This document shows positions 1 through 8,204 of a stretch of 64,000 nt of DNA, one piece after another. The notes beneath the pieces were generated by a model, which saw only the letters and a list, made by a program, of their open reading frames with translations, did not search any database and was not told the origin of the DNA. A program made the position numbers and the translations under genes. The stretch spans positions 186,001 to 250,000 of the forward strand of contig NZ_VUNH01000002.1 in assembly GCF_009695745.1 (NCBI RefSeq), given 5' to 3'. This DNA is from Pyramidobacter porci (lineage in GTDB: Bacteria > Synergistota > Synergistia > Synergistales > Dethiosulfovibrionaceae). How positions within the stretch are numbered: the first letter of the stretch is position 1; each line of letters starts with the position of its first letter.

Positions 1-219
1 CTGAGCGGCGGCGCGGTGAAGATCCTGCGCGTCAAAGTGGCGGGCGCGGGGCTGGCGGACGCTTTTTCCGGCGCGGGCGATCTGAACGAAGACTGGTCGC
101 CGCGTGAAGTTTTCAGGTTGTACCTGAGCGAGCACCAAATCGAGGGCGAAGAGGCGGAGTCCTTGACGGGCGCGTACCTCGAGGCCCTCGAAGCCGTGCG
201 GACGGAGGCGGCGCGATGA
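1..219 (+). CDS. sbcD: Nuclease SbcCD subunit D, C-terminal fragment
   Basis: The reading frame is open from base 1, so only the last 72 residues lie in the window. They fit the poorly conserved C-terminal tail of SbcD/Mre11-type nucleases, and none of the phosphodiesterase motifs are visible. The assignment comes from context: the TGA stop overlaps the ATG of sbcC (ATGA, 4 bases), the usual sbcDC arrangement. SbcD is the Mn-dependent nuclease of the complex that opens hairpins and processes DNA ends. A GTG at base 16 is probably internal. Confidence 0.75.
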   Translation: MSGGAVKILRVKVAGAGLADAFSGAGDLNEDWSPREVFRLYLSEHQIEGEEAESLTGAYLEALEAVRTEAAR

Positions 220-2900
220 GATTGTGCCGCCTTCACTTCAAGAACCTCAACTCCCTCGCCGGGGAGTGGAACGTCGATTTCGAATCGCCCGAGTTCCGCG
301 GCGGCCTGTTCGCCATCACCGGCCCCACCGGCGCGGGCAAGAGCACGCTGCTCGACGCCGTGTGCCTGGCGCTTTACGGCCGCACGCCGCGCCTGGAGCG
401 CGTCAACACCTCCGGCAACGAGATCATGACCCGCGGCGAGCGCGAGTGCTTCGCCGAAGCGGTCTTCGAGATCGGCGGCGAGCGCTACAGCGCCTTCTGG
501 TCGCAGAAAAAATCCGCGCGCAAGGGCGCGGCCCGGGAGTGGCAGGCGCCGAAGTGCCGCTTCTCGCGGCTTGGGCACGGCGAGGAGGTGCTGGCCGACA
601 GCGTCAGCTCTATGGCCAAAAAGGTGGAAGAAATCTGCCACCTCGATTTCGAGCGCTTCACGCGCACCGTCATGCTGCCGCAGGGCGGCTTCGCGGCCTT
701 TCTGCAGGCCGACGGCGCCGACCGCGCCAAACTGCTCGAAGAGCTGACGGGCGCGGAAATCTACCGGCAGATCTCGCGCGAAGTCTACGATCGGACCAAG
801 CGCGAGAGATTCGAGCTGGAACAGATCCGTTCCTCGCAGGCCGAACACGCGCCGCTGTCAGACGAAGCCCGCGCCGCGGCGCAGCGGCGCGCCGCCGTCA
901 GCGAGACGCGCGAGAAGGAACTGCGCGTGCGGGAAAAGGAACTCCGGCAGGCGCTGGACTGCTCCGCCCGCCGCGATAGCCTGGCCGCGCGCCGGGCGGA
1001 GCACGAGCGGGCGCGCAGCGAATTGGACGAAGAACGGGCGGCGTTTGCGCCGCAGGCCGAAAAACTGGCGCGGGCCGAACGGGCGGCGCAGGGCGGCGAC
1101 CTTTACGCCGCTTTGACGCGCAGCCGTTCGCGCCGCGGCGCCGCGGAAGCGGAGCTGGAACGCCTTGAAGCCGAAGCGTCGGCCGGCGCGCAGCGGCGCG
1201 AAGCGGAGGAGCGGCAGCGCGCCGCCGCCGCGGAGGAACTGGCGCTCTTGAAGAAAGAACACGGTGAGCAGGCCGAACTTTTGGCCAAAGTCCACGACCT
1301 CGACCGCGAGATCGAAAGCCACGCGCTGCGCTGCCACGAGCAGGAGGCCCGCATTGCCGAGCTGGAAAACTCGTTCGCCGCCGGCGACGCGCAGGACATC
1401 GCCGTGCTGGCCGAGCTGAACCAGCTCAAGTTCGAAGCCGAAGCGATGGGCAGAAGTCTCGACGGCGCGCGCGAGGAAAAAGAGCAGGCCATGGCGGCCA
1501 TGTACCGCGCCGACCTCAGCATGCTCAGCGCCCGGCTCGAAGAGGGCACGCCCTGTCCGCTCTGCGGCGCGCTCCACCATCCCGCGCCCTATCAGCGCAG
1601 CGCGCTCCAGGAAGAGGAGCTGAAGCTTCATCAGAACGCCGAAAAAGCGGCGCGGAAAACGGCCGATCTGGAACGCAAACTCGCCTCCATGCAGGAAAAG
1701 GTCTCCGCCCTGCAGATGGAGCACAAGCGCCTTTCCACTCTGGGGCAGACGGCGCAGCGTTCGCTTCAGGACGCGCGCGAAACGCTGGCCCGCGAACAGG
1801 AAAATCTGGAATCGCGCCAGCGGGTGCGGCGCGAGCTGTTCGGCGAACGCCGTCCCGAAACGGAAGCCGCAAAGCTGAAAGAAGCTCTCGCCGCCGCCGA
1901 GAACGCCTTGACCGAGGCGGAAGCGCGCCGCCATCAAAGCGCCCTCGCCGCCGCCCGCGCCGAGACCGAACTGGCCGGCGTGCGCCAGGATCTGGCGGAG
2001 CTGAGCGACGAGATCGCCGCTCAGCAGGCGCAGTTCGATGAGCGCCTCAAGCGCCTTGGCTTCGCGGAAGAGTCCGCATGGCGGACGGCCGCGCTTTCCG
2101 AAGAGGAGATCGCCGGGCTGCGCGCGCGCAGTGAGGAACTGCAGCGGCGCGAAGATTCGCTGCGCTCGCAGGCGCTGCTGCTCAGCGAGGAAGAGCGCGC
2201 TCTCGGCGACGTGCCCGAACGCGCCGCCGCCGACCTCAAAGCCGCGCTCGAAGCGTGCGGGAGCGAACTGACCGAGCTGCTCAAGAACCGCGGCGCCGAC
2301 GAACAGACACTGCGCCACGACGACGAGTGCCGCCGCCGGCTGGCCGAGCTGCGGCAGGCTGAAGCCCGCCAGCGTAAAATCTACGACCTCTGGACGCGCC
2401 TCAACGACCGGATCGGCTCCGCCTCCGGCGACCAGTTCAGCCGCTACGTGCAGGGCCTCACCTTCCGCCGCCTCGTGCGCGCCGCCAACGCGCAGCTGGC
2501 GCAGCTTTCCGATCGCTACCGCCTCAAAGCGGCAGCCGACGACGCCCTGCGCCTCGACGTCGTCGACCTCTGGCAGGGCGGCGAAGCGCGCACCTCGCGC
2601 AACCTCTCCGGCGGCGAAAGCTTCATCGTCAGCCTGGCCCTGGCCCTGGCCCTGTCGCACGGCATGAAAGAAGTGAAAGTGGACTCGCTGTTCCTCGACG
2701 AAGGCTTCGGCACGCTCGACGAGGAAACGCTCGAAACCGTGCTCGACTGCCTGAACCGCCTGCGCGAGAGCGGCAAGCTCGTCGGCGTCATCTCCCACGT
2801 GAAGACGCTGCGCGAACGCATCGACGCGCGTCTCACGCTCACGCCCGGTCCCGGCGGCCACAGCGCGCTGAGCGGCCCCGGCTGTTCGAGGCTGGGCTGA
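216..2900 (+). CDS. sbcC: Nuclease SbcCD subunit C (Rad50-like SMC ATPase)
   Basis: This 894-residue protein has the full SbcC/Rad50 layout. The Walker A motif GPTGAGKS is at about residues 36-43. Two very long Ala/Glu/Arg-rich coiled-coil arms flank a CPLC zinc hook at residues 447-450. The C-terminal ATPase lobe has the signature LSGGE and a Walker B LFLDEGFGTLD. Two heads dimerise on ATP and position SbcD for endo/exonuclease cleavage of hairpins and blocked ends. The start overlaps the sbcD stop, so the pair is translationally coupled. The length is somewhat below the roughly 1000 residues of E. coli SbcC, through shorter arms. Confidence 0.95.
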   Translation: MRLCRLHFKNLNSLAGEWNVDFESPEFRGGLFAITGPTGAGKSTLLDAVCLALYGRTPRLERVNTSGNEIMTRGERECFAEAVFEIGGERYSAFWSQKKSARKGAAREWQAPKCRFSRLGHGEEVLADSVSSMAKKVEEICHLDFERFTRTVMLPQGGFAAFLQADGADRAKLLEELTGAEIYRQISREVYDRTKRERFELEQIRSSQAEHAPLSDEARAAAQRRAAVSETREKELRVREKELRQALDCSARRDSLAARRAEHERARSELDEERAAFAPQAEKLARAERAAQGGDLYAALTRSRSRRGAAEAELERLEAEASAGAQRREAEERQRAAAAEELALLKKEHGEQAELLAKVHDLDREIESHALRCHEQEARIAELENSFAAGDAQDIAVLAELNQLKFEAEAMGRSLDGAREEKEQAMAAMYRADLSMLSARLEEGTPCPLCGALHHPAPYQRSALQEEELKLHQNAEKAARKTADLERKLASMQEKVSALQMEHKRLSTLGQTAQRSLQDARETLAREQENLESRQRVRRELFGERRPETEAAKLKEALAAAENALTEAEARRHQSALAAARAETELAGVRQDLAELSDEIAAQQAQFDERLKRLGFAEESAWRTAALSEEEIAGLRARSEELQRREDSLRSQALLLSEEERALGDVPERAAADLKAALEACGSELTELLKNRGADEQTLRHDDECRRRLAELRQAEARQRKIYDLWTRLNDRIGSASGDQFSRYVQGLTFRRLVRAANAQLAQLSDRYRLKAAADDALRLDVVDLWQGGEARTSRNLSGGESFIVSLALALALSHGMKEVKVDSLFLDEGFGTLDEETLETVLDCLNRLRESGKLVGVISHVKTLRERIDARLTLTPGPGGHSALSGPGCSRLG

Positions 2901-2903
2901 CTC

Positions 2904-2932
2904 TTGACCGGCGGCGGCTAAAAGCGTATGAT
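2904..2932 (+). promoter_or_regulatory. Sigma-70-type promoter for the FMN riboswitch / ribBA
   Basis: TTGACC at 2904-2909 and TATGAT at 2927-2932 are separated by exactly 17 bases. Transcription would start near 2939, just upstream of the riboswitch aptamer. Confidence 0.7.
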
Positions 2933-2956
2933 TCTTTTTGCGCCACCACAATCGAA

Positions 2957-3063
2957 CTTCAGGGCAGGGTGAAAGTCCCTACCGGCGGTAAAGCCCGCGA
3001 GCCGCAAGGCATGATTCGGTGAGATTCCGAAGCCGACAGTACAGTCTGGATGAAAGAAGCGAG
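2957..3063 (+). ncRNA. FMN riboswitch (RFN element)
   Basis: The conserved RFN blocks are present in order: AGGGCAGGGTGAAAGTCCC, then ACCGGCGGT, then a GCCGACAGT-type block and the closing TCTGGATGAAAGAAG. FMN binding is known to favour a downstream terminator, and one lies at 3088-3124. The element sits between a good promoter and ribBA, so high FMN should shut off riboflavin precursor synthesis. Confidence 0.95.
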
Positions 3064-3087
3064 TTCCGCCGTCAATCCCGGAATCCC

Positions 3088-3124
3088 GGCTCTGAAATGC
3101 CACGTGCGTTTCAGAGCCTTTTTT
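3088..3124 (+). terminator. Riboswitch-controlled intrinsic terminator
   Basis: A 10-bp perfect stem (GGCTCTGAAA / TTTCAGAGCC) is followed by six T residues, 45 bases before the ribBA start. It is the expression platform of the FMN riboswitch. Confidence 0.9.
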
Positions 3125-3169
3125 GTCGCCAAACGACAGCCCTGAAATTTTCAGAGGGAGGATTCTGCC

Positions 3170-4369
3170 ATGATCCAGTACGATACCGTTGAAGAAGCCG
3201 CCGCCGAGCTGCGCGCCGGCAAAATCGTCCTCGTCGCGGATGACGAGAACCGCGAGAACGAAGGCGACATGATCTGCGCCGCCCAGTTCGCCAGCACCGA
3301 AAACGTCAACTTCATGGCCCGCTTCGCGCGCGGCCTGATCTGCATGCCCATGAGCGCGGAATGCGCCAGGCGGCTCGACCTGCCGCAGATGGTCGAGAGC
3401 AACACCGACAACCACTGCACGGCCTTTACCGTCTCCATCGACCATATTTCCACCGCCACCGGCATCTCCGCCGTCGAACGCGGCGTCACCGCCCGCGCCT
3501 GCGTGGCCGACGACGCCAAGCCGGAAGATTTTCGCCGCCCCGGCCACATGTTCCCGCTGCTGGCCCGGCCGAACGGCGTGCTCGAGCGCAACGGTCACAC
3601 CGAAGCCACGGTGGACCTGCTGCGCCTCGCCGGGCTGAAAGAGTGCGGCCTCTGCTGCGAAGTGATGCGCGACGACGGCGGGATGATGCGCGCTCCCGAG
3701 CTGGCGGAAAAAGCGAAAGAGTGGGGCCTGAAATTCATCACCATCCGCGCCATCCAGGAATACCGCAAGCGTCACGAAGTGTTCGTCGAGCGTGTGGCGA
3801 CGACGAAGATGCCCACCAAGTACGGATTCTTCACGGCCTACGGCTATCGCAACCGCCTCAACGGCGAGCATCACGTCGCGCTCGTCATGGGCGACGTGGG
3901 CGACGGGCGCGACGTGCTCTGCCGCGTTCACTCCGAATGCCTGACCGGCGACACGTTCGGCTCGCTGCGCTGCGACTGCGGCCAGCAGTTCGCCGCCGCC
4001 ATGACGCAGATCGCCGCCGAAGGACGCGGCGTCATGCTCTATTTGCGCCAGGAAGGACGCGGCATCGGCCTGCTCAACAAGCTGCGCGCTTACGCGCTGC
4101 AGGACCGCGGCCTGGACACCGTCGAAGCGAACCTGGCTCTCGGCTTCGAAGAAGACCAGCGCGAATATTACATCGGCGCGCAGATCCTGCGCGACCTCGG
4201 CGTGCGCACGCTGCGCCTGCTGACGAACAATCCGAAAAAAATCGAAGGACTGTCGGATTTCGGCCTGGAGATCGCCGCGCGCGTCCCCATCCAGATGCCC
4301 GCCACCGCCAACGACCTGTTCTACCTTCAGACAAAAGAGCACAAGATGGGGCATCTCGTCAACTATTAG
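3170..4369 (+). CDS. ribBA: Bifunctional 3,4-dihydroxy-2-butanone-4-phosphate synthase / GTP cyclohydrolase II
   Basis: This 399-residue cytoplasmic protein carries both entry enzymes of riboflavin synthesis. The N-terminal RibB half (about 1-200) has the [10 protein letters not shown] acidic loop and makes DHBP from ribulose-5-phosphate. The C-terminal RibA half has the zinc cysteine cluster ([15 protein letters not shown]) and the EGRGIGL segment, and opens the GTP imidazole ring. The start follows a GAGGGAGG ribosome site. The other rib genes are not adjacent. Expression is set by the FMN riboswitch just upstream. Confidence 0.97.
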   Translation: MIQYDTVEEAAAELRAGKIVLVADDENRENEGDMICAAQFASTENVNFMARFARGLICMPMSAECARRLDLPQMVESNTDNHCTAFTVSIDHISTATGISAVERGVTARACVADDAKPEDFRRPGHMFPLLARPNGVLERNGHTEATVDLLRLAGLKECGLCCEVMRDDGGMMRAPELAEKAKEWGLKFITIRAIQEYRKRHEVFVERVATTKMPTKYGFFTAYGYRNRLNGEHHVALVMGDVGDGRDVLCRVHSECLTGDTFGSLRCDCGQQFAAAMTQIAAEGRGVMLYLRQEGRGIGLLNKLRAYALQDRGLDTVEANLALGFEEDQREYYIGAQILRDLGVRTLRLLTNNPKKIEGLSDFGLEIAARVPIQMPATANDLFYLQTKEHKMGHLVNY

Positions 4370-4430
4370 TCCGCCGTCTCTGCGCGGAAAAACGGCGAAT
4401 GGCCGCAAGCCGCGCGGAATGCCGCGGACG

Positions 4431-4483
4431 CACAACGAAAAATGCGTGACGATCAGCCTAATCGTCACGCATTTTTCGTTGTG
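4431..4483. terminator. Bidirectional terminator between convergent ribBA and the RCK gene
   Basis: A perfect 22-bp inverted repeat (4431-4452 with 4462-4483) has a 9-base loop and A/T tracts inside the stem, so it can end transcripts from both sides. Confidence 0.85.
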
Positions 4484-4500
4484 CGCCTTCGGGGAGCGCT

Positions 4501-5238
4501 TCAGCGCTCCCCGTTGTTTTGTTCCGGTTTCTCGCAGCTGATGTAAATGACTTTCATCGGCAGTTCCGCTTTCGTCCCCGCGGCGGGGTTGATCTCGTGA
4601 CGCCAGACTTGGCGCGAATCGTTGTCGTCGCGGCGCATGACGCCGAGCGGCAGGTCGCCCTGTGCGCGGACGGCCGCGAAGACTTCGCCGATGGTCTTGC
4701 CCTGCCATTGGGGATCGAGATCCATCGCGTTCAGGCTGGAACGGTTGTCGGAATGGCTGAAGAGGTCGTTGGCGAAATTCGAGATTCCCCGCTGCGAGGC
4801 GCAGAGCGCGATGTAATTGGCGATCAGGCGGTTGCAGTAGACCACGTTGTCCACGTTGGCGTTCTGGGCGTGGCGTTCGTTTTCGGGATTGATGATTTCC
4901 AGCACGGAGTAGATCTCCGGATGCAGCGACTCGACTGCCAGCGCCGCGAGGATCGAGCGGGCGTCGACGGTGTCGGCCGGCAGAGAGCCGGCGTTCTCGG
5001 CGAGGATGACGGCGGACGTGGCGGTTTCGACGCCGGCTCTCTTCAGCGTTTCGTCGTCGGAGATGTCGCCTTCGACGACCGTCGCGGCGCTGTTTTTCAA
5101 CTCTTCGGGACGCCTGCGGGCGACAACGACGACGGGATGCCCCGAGGCTTCGAGTTCTCTGAGCACCTTGAGCGCGTGGGAATTCCAGCCGCAGATGAGA
5201 GTGTGTCCTTGAGGGATGTTGACGAAGATTTCGGTCAT
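4501..5238 (-). CDS. RCK/TrkA-N-type NAD-binding protein (potassium channel regulator)
   Basis: The 245-residue soluble protein begins with a Rossmann-like RCK fold (ICGWNSHALKVLREL near residues 16-30) and ends with a TrkA-C-like segment. It is clearly homologous to the cytoplasmic part of the channel gene just upstream: the two share the AALAVESL-PEIYSV/TV block and the WRHEINP segment. The gap to the channel stop is 16 bases, with a GGGAGG ribosome site, so the two form an operon. It probably assembles with the channel's own RCK domain into a gating ring. It is a likely gene-duplication product with the pore lost. Confidence 0.8.
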   Translation of the reverse strand: MTEIFVNIPQGHTLICGWNSHALKVLRELEASGHPVVVVARRRPEELKNSAATVVEGDISDDETLKRAGVETATSAVILAENAGSLPADTVDARSILAALAVESLHPEIYSVLEIINPENERHAQNANVDNVVYCNRLIANYIALCASQRGISNFANDLFSHSDNRSSLNAMDLDPQWQGKTIGEVFAAVRAQGDLPLGVMRRDDNDSRQVWRHEINPAAGTKAELPMKVIYISCEKPEQNNGER

Positions 5239-5254
5239 GGTCGAGCGCCTCCCT

Positions 5255-6316
5255 TTACTTCCCGCTGTTTTTCGAGATGAACACGACGCGCATGGGGAGC
5301 CTGACGAGCCTGGATGCCGGCGGATTGATCTCGTGGCGCCAGCGTTCTGTCCCCGAAGAGGTGTTGGGCGTCATGATGCCCAGCGGCAGTTCGCCGTCGG
5401 CCTGCATGGCCGCGAACAGCTCGCCGGCGGTTTTGTTCTCCCACTGCGGTTCGATGTCGGCGGCGCGAAGGGCCGAGCCGCGGTCGGAATAAGTGAGGAT
5501 GTCGCCGATGAACGAGCTGATGCCCTGCTGCGAAGCGCAGGCGGCGACGATGTCGGCCAGCGTGCTTTCGCAGTAGACGATGTCGTCCACGTGGGCGCGG
5601 CGGGCGTGGCGTTCGTTGGCGGAATCGAGCAGCTCGACGACCGTGTAGATCTCGGGGCGCAGCGACTCGACTGCGAGGGCAGCGAGCACGGTATGCGCGT
5701 CAATGTCGTCGTTCGTCATTCCGGGCTGCGGCTCGGCGAAGACGATCGCCGACTCGGCCTTTTCGATGCCGGCCTGGATCAGACGCACGTCGTTGGTCGG
5801 TTCGCCGGCGACGAAAAACACGTCGTAATGCGACAGTTCCGCCGGTTTGGCGCGAGTCAGCACGGCGACCTGCTGACCCGAGGCGAGAAGTTCCTTCAGC
5901 ACCAGCTCGGCGCGGCCGTTCCAGCCGCAGAAGATCGTGTGCCTCTCGTATCTGCACGCGTTCAGTCCGAGCATGTTCTTGAGATTGTACTTCATCACGC
6001 GCGTGAGCACTTCCGACAGCACGACGCCGAGCACGGAAATGCCGACGATGGAGAGCACGAAGACGATCACGCGCCCGACCATCGTGTGAGGGTTGTTGGC
6101 GAACTCGCCCTGACCGATCAGCGTGAACAGGATCGTCCACAGGGCTTCGAAGATGCTGCCCTCGCCGCCGCGTTCCAGCTTCCAGTACAGATAGGCCGAA
6201 CCGGAGACCAGCGCCAGGGATCCGAGCAGGATCCAGAAAAAATATTTGTGCAGCTTGCCGGCCATGTTGGCGCCGTGCTTCAGCCCTTTGACTTTCTTGG
6301 AATAATTCGAAGCCAC
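5255..6316 (-). CDS. Two-TM potassium-channel-like protein with RCK domain
   Basis: The 353-residue protein starts at GTG, seven bases after GGAGG. TM1 is about residues 26-46, the pore helix and filter about 55-73, and TM2 about 82-105, followed by an RCK/TrkA-N domain (FCGWNGRAELVLKEL). In place of the usual TVGYGD, the filter region reads TLIGQGEF (65-72), so potassium selectivity cannot be assumed. It is followed by a second, pore-less RCK gene. No voltage sensor is visible. It is an inner-membrane ion channel by fold; the ion carried is uncertain. Confidence 0.8.
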   Translation of the reverse strand: MASNYSKKVKGLKHGANMAGKLHKYFFWILLGSLALVSGSAYLYWKLERGGEGSIFEALWTILFTLIGQGEFANNPHTMVGRVIVFVLSIVGISVLGVVLSEVLTRVMKYNLKNMLGLNACRYERHTIFCGWNGRAELVLKELLASGQQVAVLTRAKPAELSHYDVFFVAGEPTNDVRLIQAGIEKAESAIVFAEPQPGMTNDDIDAHTVLAALAVESLRPEIYTVVELLDSANERHARRAHVDDIVYCESTLADIVAACASQQGISSFIGDILTYSDRGSALRAADIEPQWENKTAGELFAAMQADGELPLGIMTPNTSSGTERWRHEINPPASRLVRLPMRVVFISKNSGK

Positions 6317-6383
6317 AATGCCACCTCCGCAGGGATATGCAATTTAGCGTTCCCCATCGGAATGCGCTCGGGGAATAAAAATA

Positions 6384-6392
6384 AGTATAACA
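6384..6392 (-). promoter_or_regulatory. Extended -10 promoter for the channel operon
   Basis: On the minus strand TGTTATACT (6392 to 6384) matches an extended -10 element, about 70 bases before the GTG start. No clear -35 is seen. Confidence 0.4.
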
Positions 6393-6470
6393 AAGAAACG
6401 GGAAAATGCTTGCGAATTTTTCTGCCAGCGCGGAAAAGCGCTTCCGCGGCGATGCCGCGGCATAAGAAAA

Positions 6471-6492
6471 CAGGCCCCGGCAGCGGGGCCTG
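6471..6492 (-). terminator. Intrinsic terminator after the Ala/Lys-rich gene
   Basis: A 9-bp GC-rich stem (CAGGCCCCG / CGGGGCCTG) is followed on the minus strand by TTTTCTTAT. It lies 14 bases after the stop codon. Confidence 0.8.
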
Positions 6493-6505
6493 TGAGCGGC
6501 GGTTC

Positions 6506-7984
6506 TCAGTTGTGTTCTTCGTCGTCTTTCTGACGAAACATGTCGGGAGCGATGGTTTCTTCGGCGGCATAGTCGTTGATGTCGTCCGCCGGAGAGACGG
6601 GCTGCCGAGGCTGCGGGGGAACGGCGGGAGTGTGCGGCGCGGGCGGATTCCCGGACGTTTCCTCTTCGGGAGCGCGCAGGGCGTCGAAGCGGCTTTTTGC
6701 CTTCGCGGCCAAATCCTTGGCGCCGAGCGTTATTGTGTCCTTCCAGCCGCGGAGTTTCTCGCCCAGCGGCGCGCTCTCGCCGGGCTGCTTTCCCTCGCCG
6801 GCGCAGACTGGCTTTTCCGTTTTGGCGCGGGCGTGCCGTGCCACGCCTTTGGCTGAGACGCTGTCGGCGAACTGGCGGAACGCGGCGGCGTTTCCTTCGT
6901 CGCGGCCGGTGCGTTCGGCGTGGTCGCGGCGCAGCGCGCTCTTGGCGTCCGCGGCGATTTTTCTGGTCTTTTCGGAGAGCTCGCTGCGTATGCTTTTCAG
7001 ACGGCTGCCCGCTTTTTCGGAGAGAGCTTTCAGTTTCTCTCCGGCGCCGAGCGTTCCTGCGGCTTCGCGGACGGCGCGGCGCTCTTCGCGTTTGGCGTCG
7101 GCCTTTTCCTTGAGGGCACTCAGGCGATCGCCGGCATTCCGGGCGGCTTTCTTCAATCCCGTTGCGGCGCCCGAGGCGGCTTTGCCGAGGCGCTCGCCGG
7201 CGCTTTTGCCTTTCCGCGAAAGTCCCTGCATGGCGCTGGACGCGCTTTGCCCGAGTTTATCTTTCGCGTTCTCGAAGGCTTCCGAGTCTTTGAGGTCTTT
7301 CAGCTTTCCTGCGGCGCCGCGTCCGGCCGAGACGAGCCCCTTGCCGGCCGCCCGGGCGGCTTTGACGGCGGCGCCGAGGGAGGTGCTGGCGGCGACGCCG
7401 ACGGCCTCGAAAAGCCTGCCGGTTTTTGGAAATTTGTTTTCGACGCTGCGGCGAAGGGCACGGACCCCTTCGGCAACGCCGCGGAACGCCGTGCCGAACC
7501 CTTCGGCGGCCGCTCCGGCGGCGATGCGTCCCATCTCGCGGTTTTTCTCGCTGGCAAGACGCAGCGCGCCGCTCTTCAGGATTTCTTTCGTTTTGCTCGC
7601 CGCCGCGGGAATCTTATGCGGAGCGCCGCCTTGTTCATCGCGGCCCATTTTTTCGCACGACGCCTCTTCCTCTTCGAATTCGACGACGATCTTCCCTTTT
7701 CCGCCGGCTTGGGGGCGGGCGCTGCGCTCGGCTGCGTCGGGCAAGGCGCTTTTGATCAGGTGCCCGATCGTGGCGAACGTCTGGGCGGCCGAACGTTTGC
7801 CCAGCTGATCGACGGGAACGGGCTGCCCCTCGGCGACGGGGGCGTTCTTGTGGAACTTCTCGGCGACGTGGTGAAGGCCCTTTTTGATGGCGTTCATTTC
7901 CTCGTCGAAATCGTTGGGCGCGAGTTTTTTCAGCCCATGGGGCTGCGGTTTCTCTTTTTTGAGATCCTCACGATCGGCTGACAT
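6506..7984 (-). CDS. Uncharacterised Ala/Lys-rich LEA-like protein
   Basis: I do not recognise this 492-residue protein. It has no signal peptide or membrane span. Roughly residues 130-400 consist of Ala/Lys/Arg/Glu-rich amphipathic helical repeats (for example KLGQSASSAMQGLSRKGKSA and GKAASGAATGLKKAA), resembling LEA or apolipoprotein-like sequences. The tail is Pro-rich, then acidic (DDEEHN). An ATG at 7990 exists, but AGGAGG at 7994-7999 is only three bases from it and nine from the ATG at 7984, so I use 7984. It is monocistronic with its own terminator. A stress-protectant, membrane- or nucleic-acid-coating role is possible but unproven. Confidence 0.75.
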   Translation of the reverse strand: MSADREDLKKEKPQPHGLKKLAPNDFDEEMNAIKKGLHHVAEKFHKNAPVAEGQPVPVDQLGKRSAAQTFATIGHLIKSALPDAAERSARPQAGGKGKIVVEFEEEEASCEKMGRDEQGGAPHKIPAAASKTKEILKSGALRLASEKNREMGRIAAGAAAEGFGTAFRGVAEGVRALRRSVENKFPKTGRLFEAVGVAASTSLGAAVKAARAAGKGLVSAGRGAAGKLKDLKDSEAFENAKDKLGQSASSAMQGLSRKGKSAGERLGKAASGAATGLKKAARNAGDRLSALKEKADAKREERRAVREAAGTLGAGEKLKALSEKAGSRLKSIRSELSEKTRKIAADAKSALRRDHAERTGRDEGNAAAFRQFADSVSAKGVARHARAKTEKPVCAGEGKQPGESAPLGEKLRGWKDTITLGAKDLAAKAKSRFDALRAPEEETSGNPPAPHTPAVPPQPRQPVSPADDINDYAAEETIAPDMFRQKDDEEHN

Positions 7985-8161
7985 CTGCATGTACCTCCTG
8001 CTTTTTCGCTGGAAAACGGCCGGCGCGAGCCGGACTGTCTGTCTTCATGCGGTGATTTTGTCGCTGTATGCGCAACTGTCTCAACAATATATTTAAACTT
8101 GAAAACGGAGAAAAATCAACTGGCAAAGCTCATGAAATCATATTTTTTTGCAGGATCTTTA

Positions 8162-8170
8162 TGGTAAGAT
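8162..8170 (+). promoter_or_regulatory. Extended -10 element for thrC
   Basis: TGGTAAGAT at 8162-8170 lies 35 bases before the chosen start. It supports starting translation at 8205 rather than at an in-frame ATG at 8148, which would lie upstream of the transcript start. Confidence 0.4.
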
Positions 8171-8204
8171 GACTTTATCTTTCGGTCAGAACGGGGTGTT
8201 TTTC

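Noticed and set aside
858-2951. A 697-codon open frame on the minus strand opposite sbcC
   Set aside because: It is an antisense shadow caused by high GC; sbcC has complete Walker A, zinc hook and signature motifs, while the antisense frame has no family resemblance and begins beyond the sbcC stop without a ribosome site.
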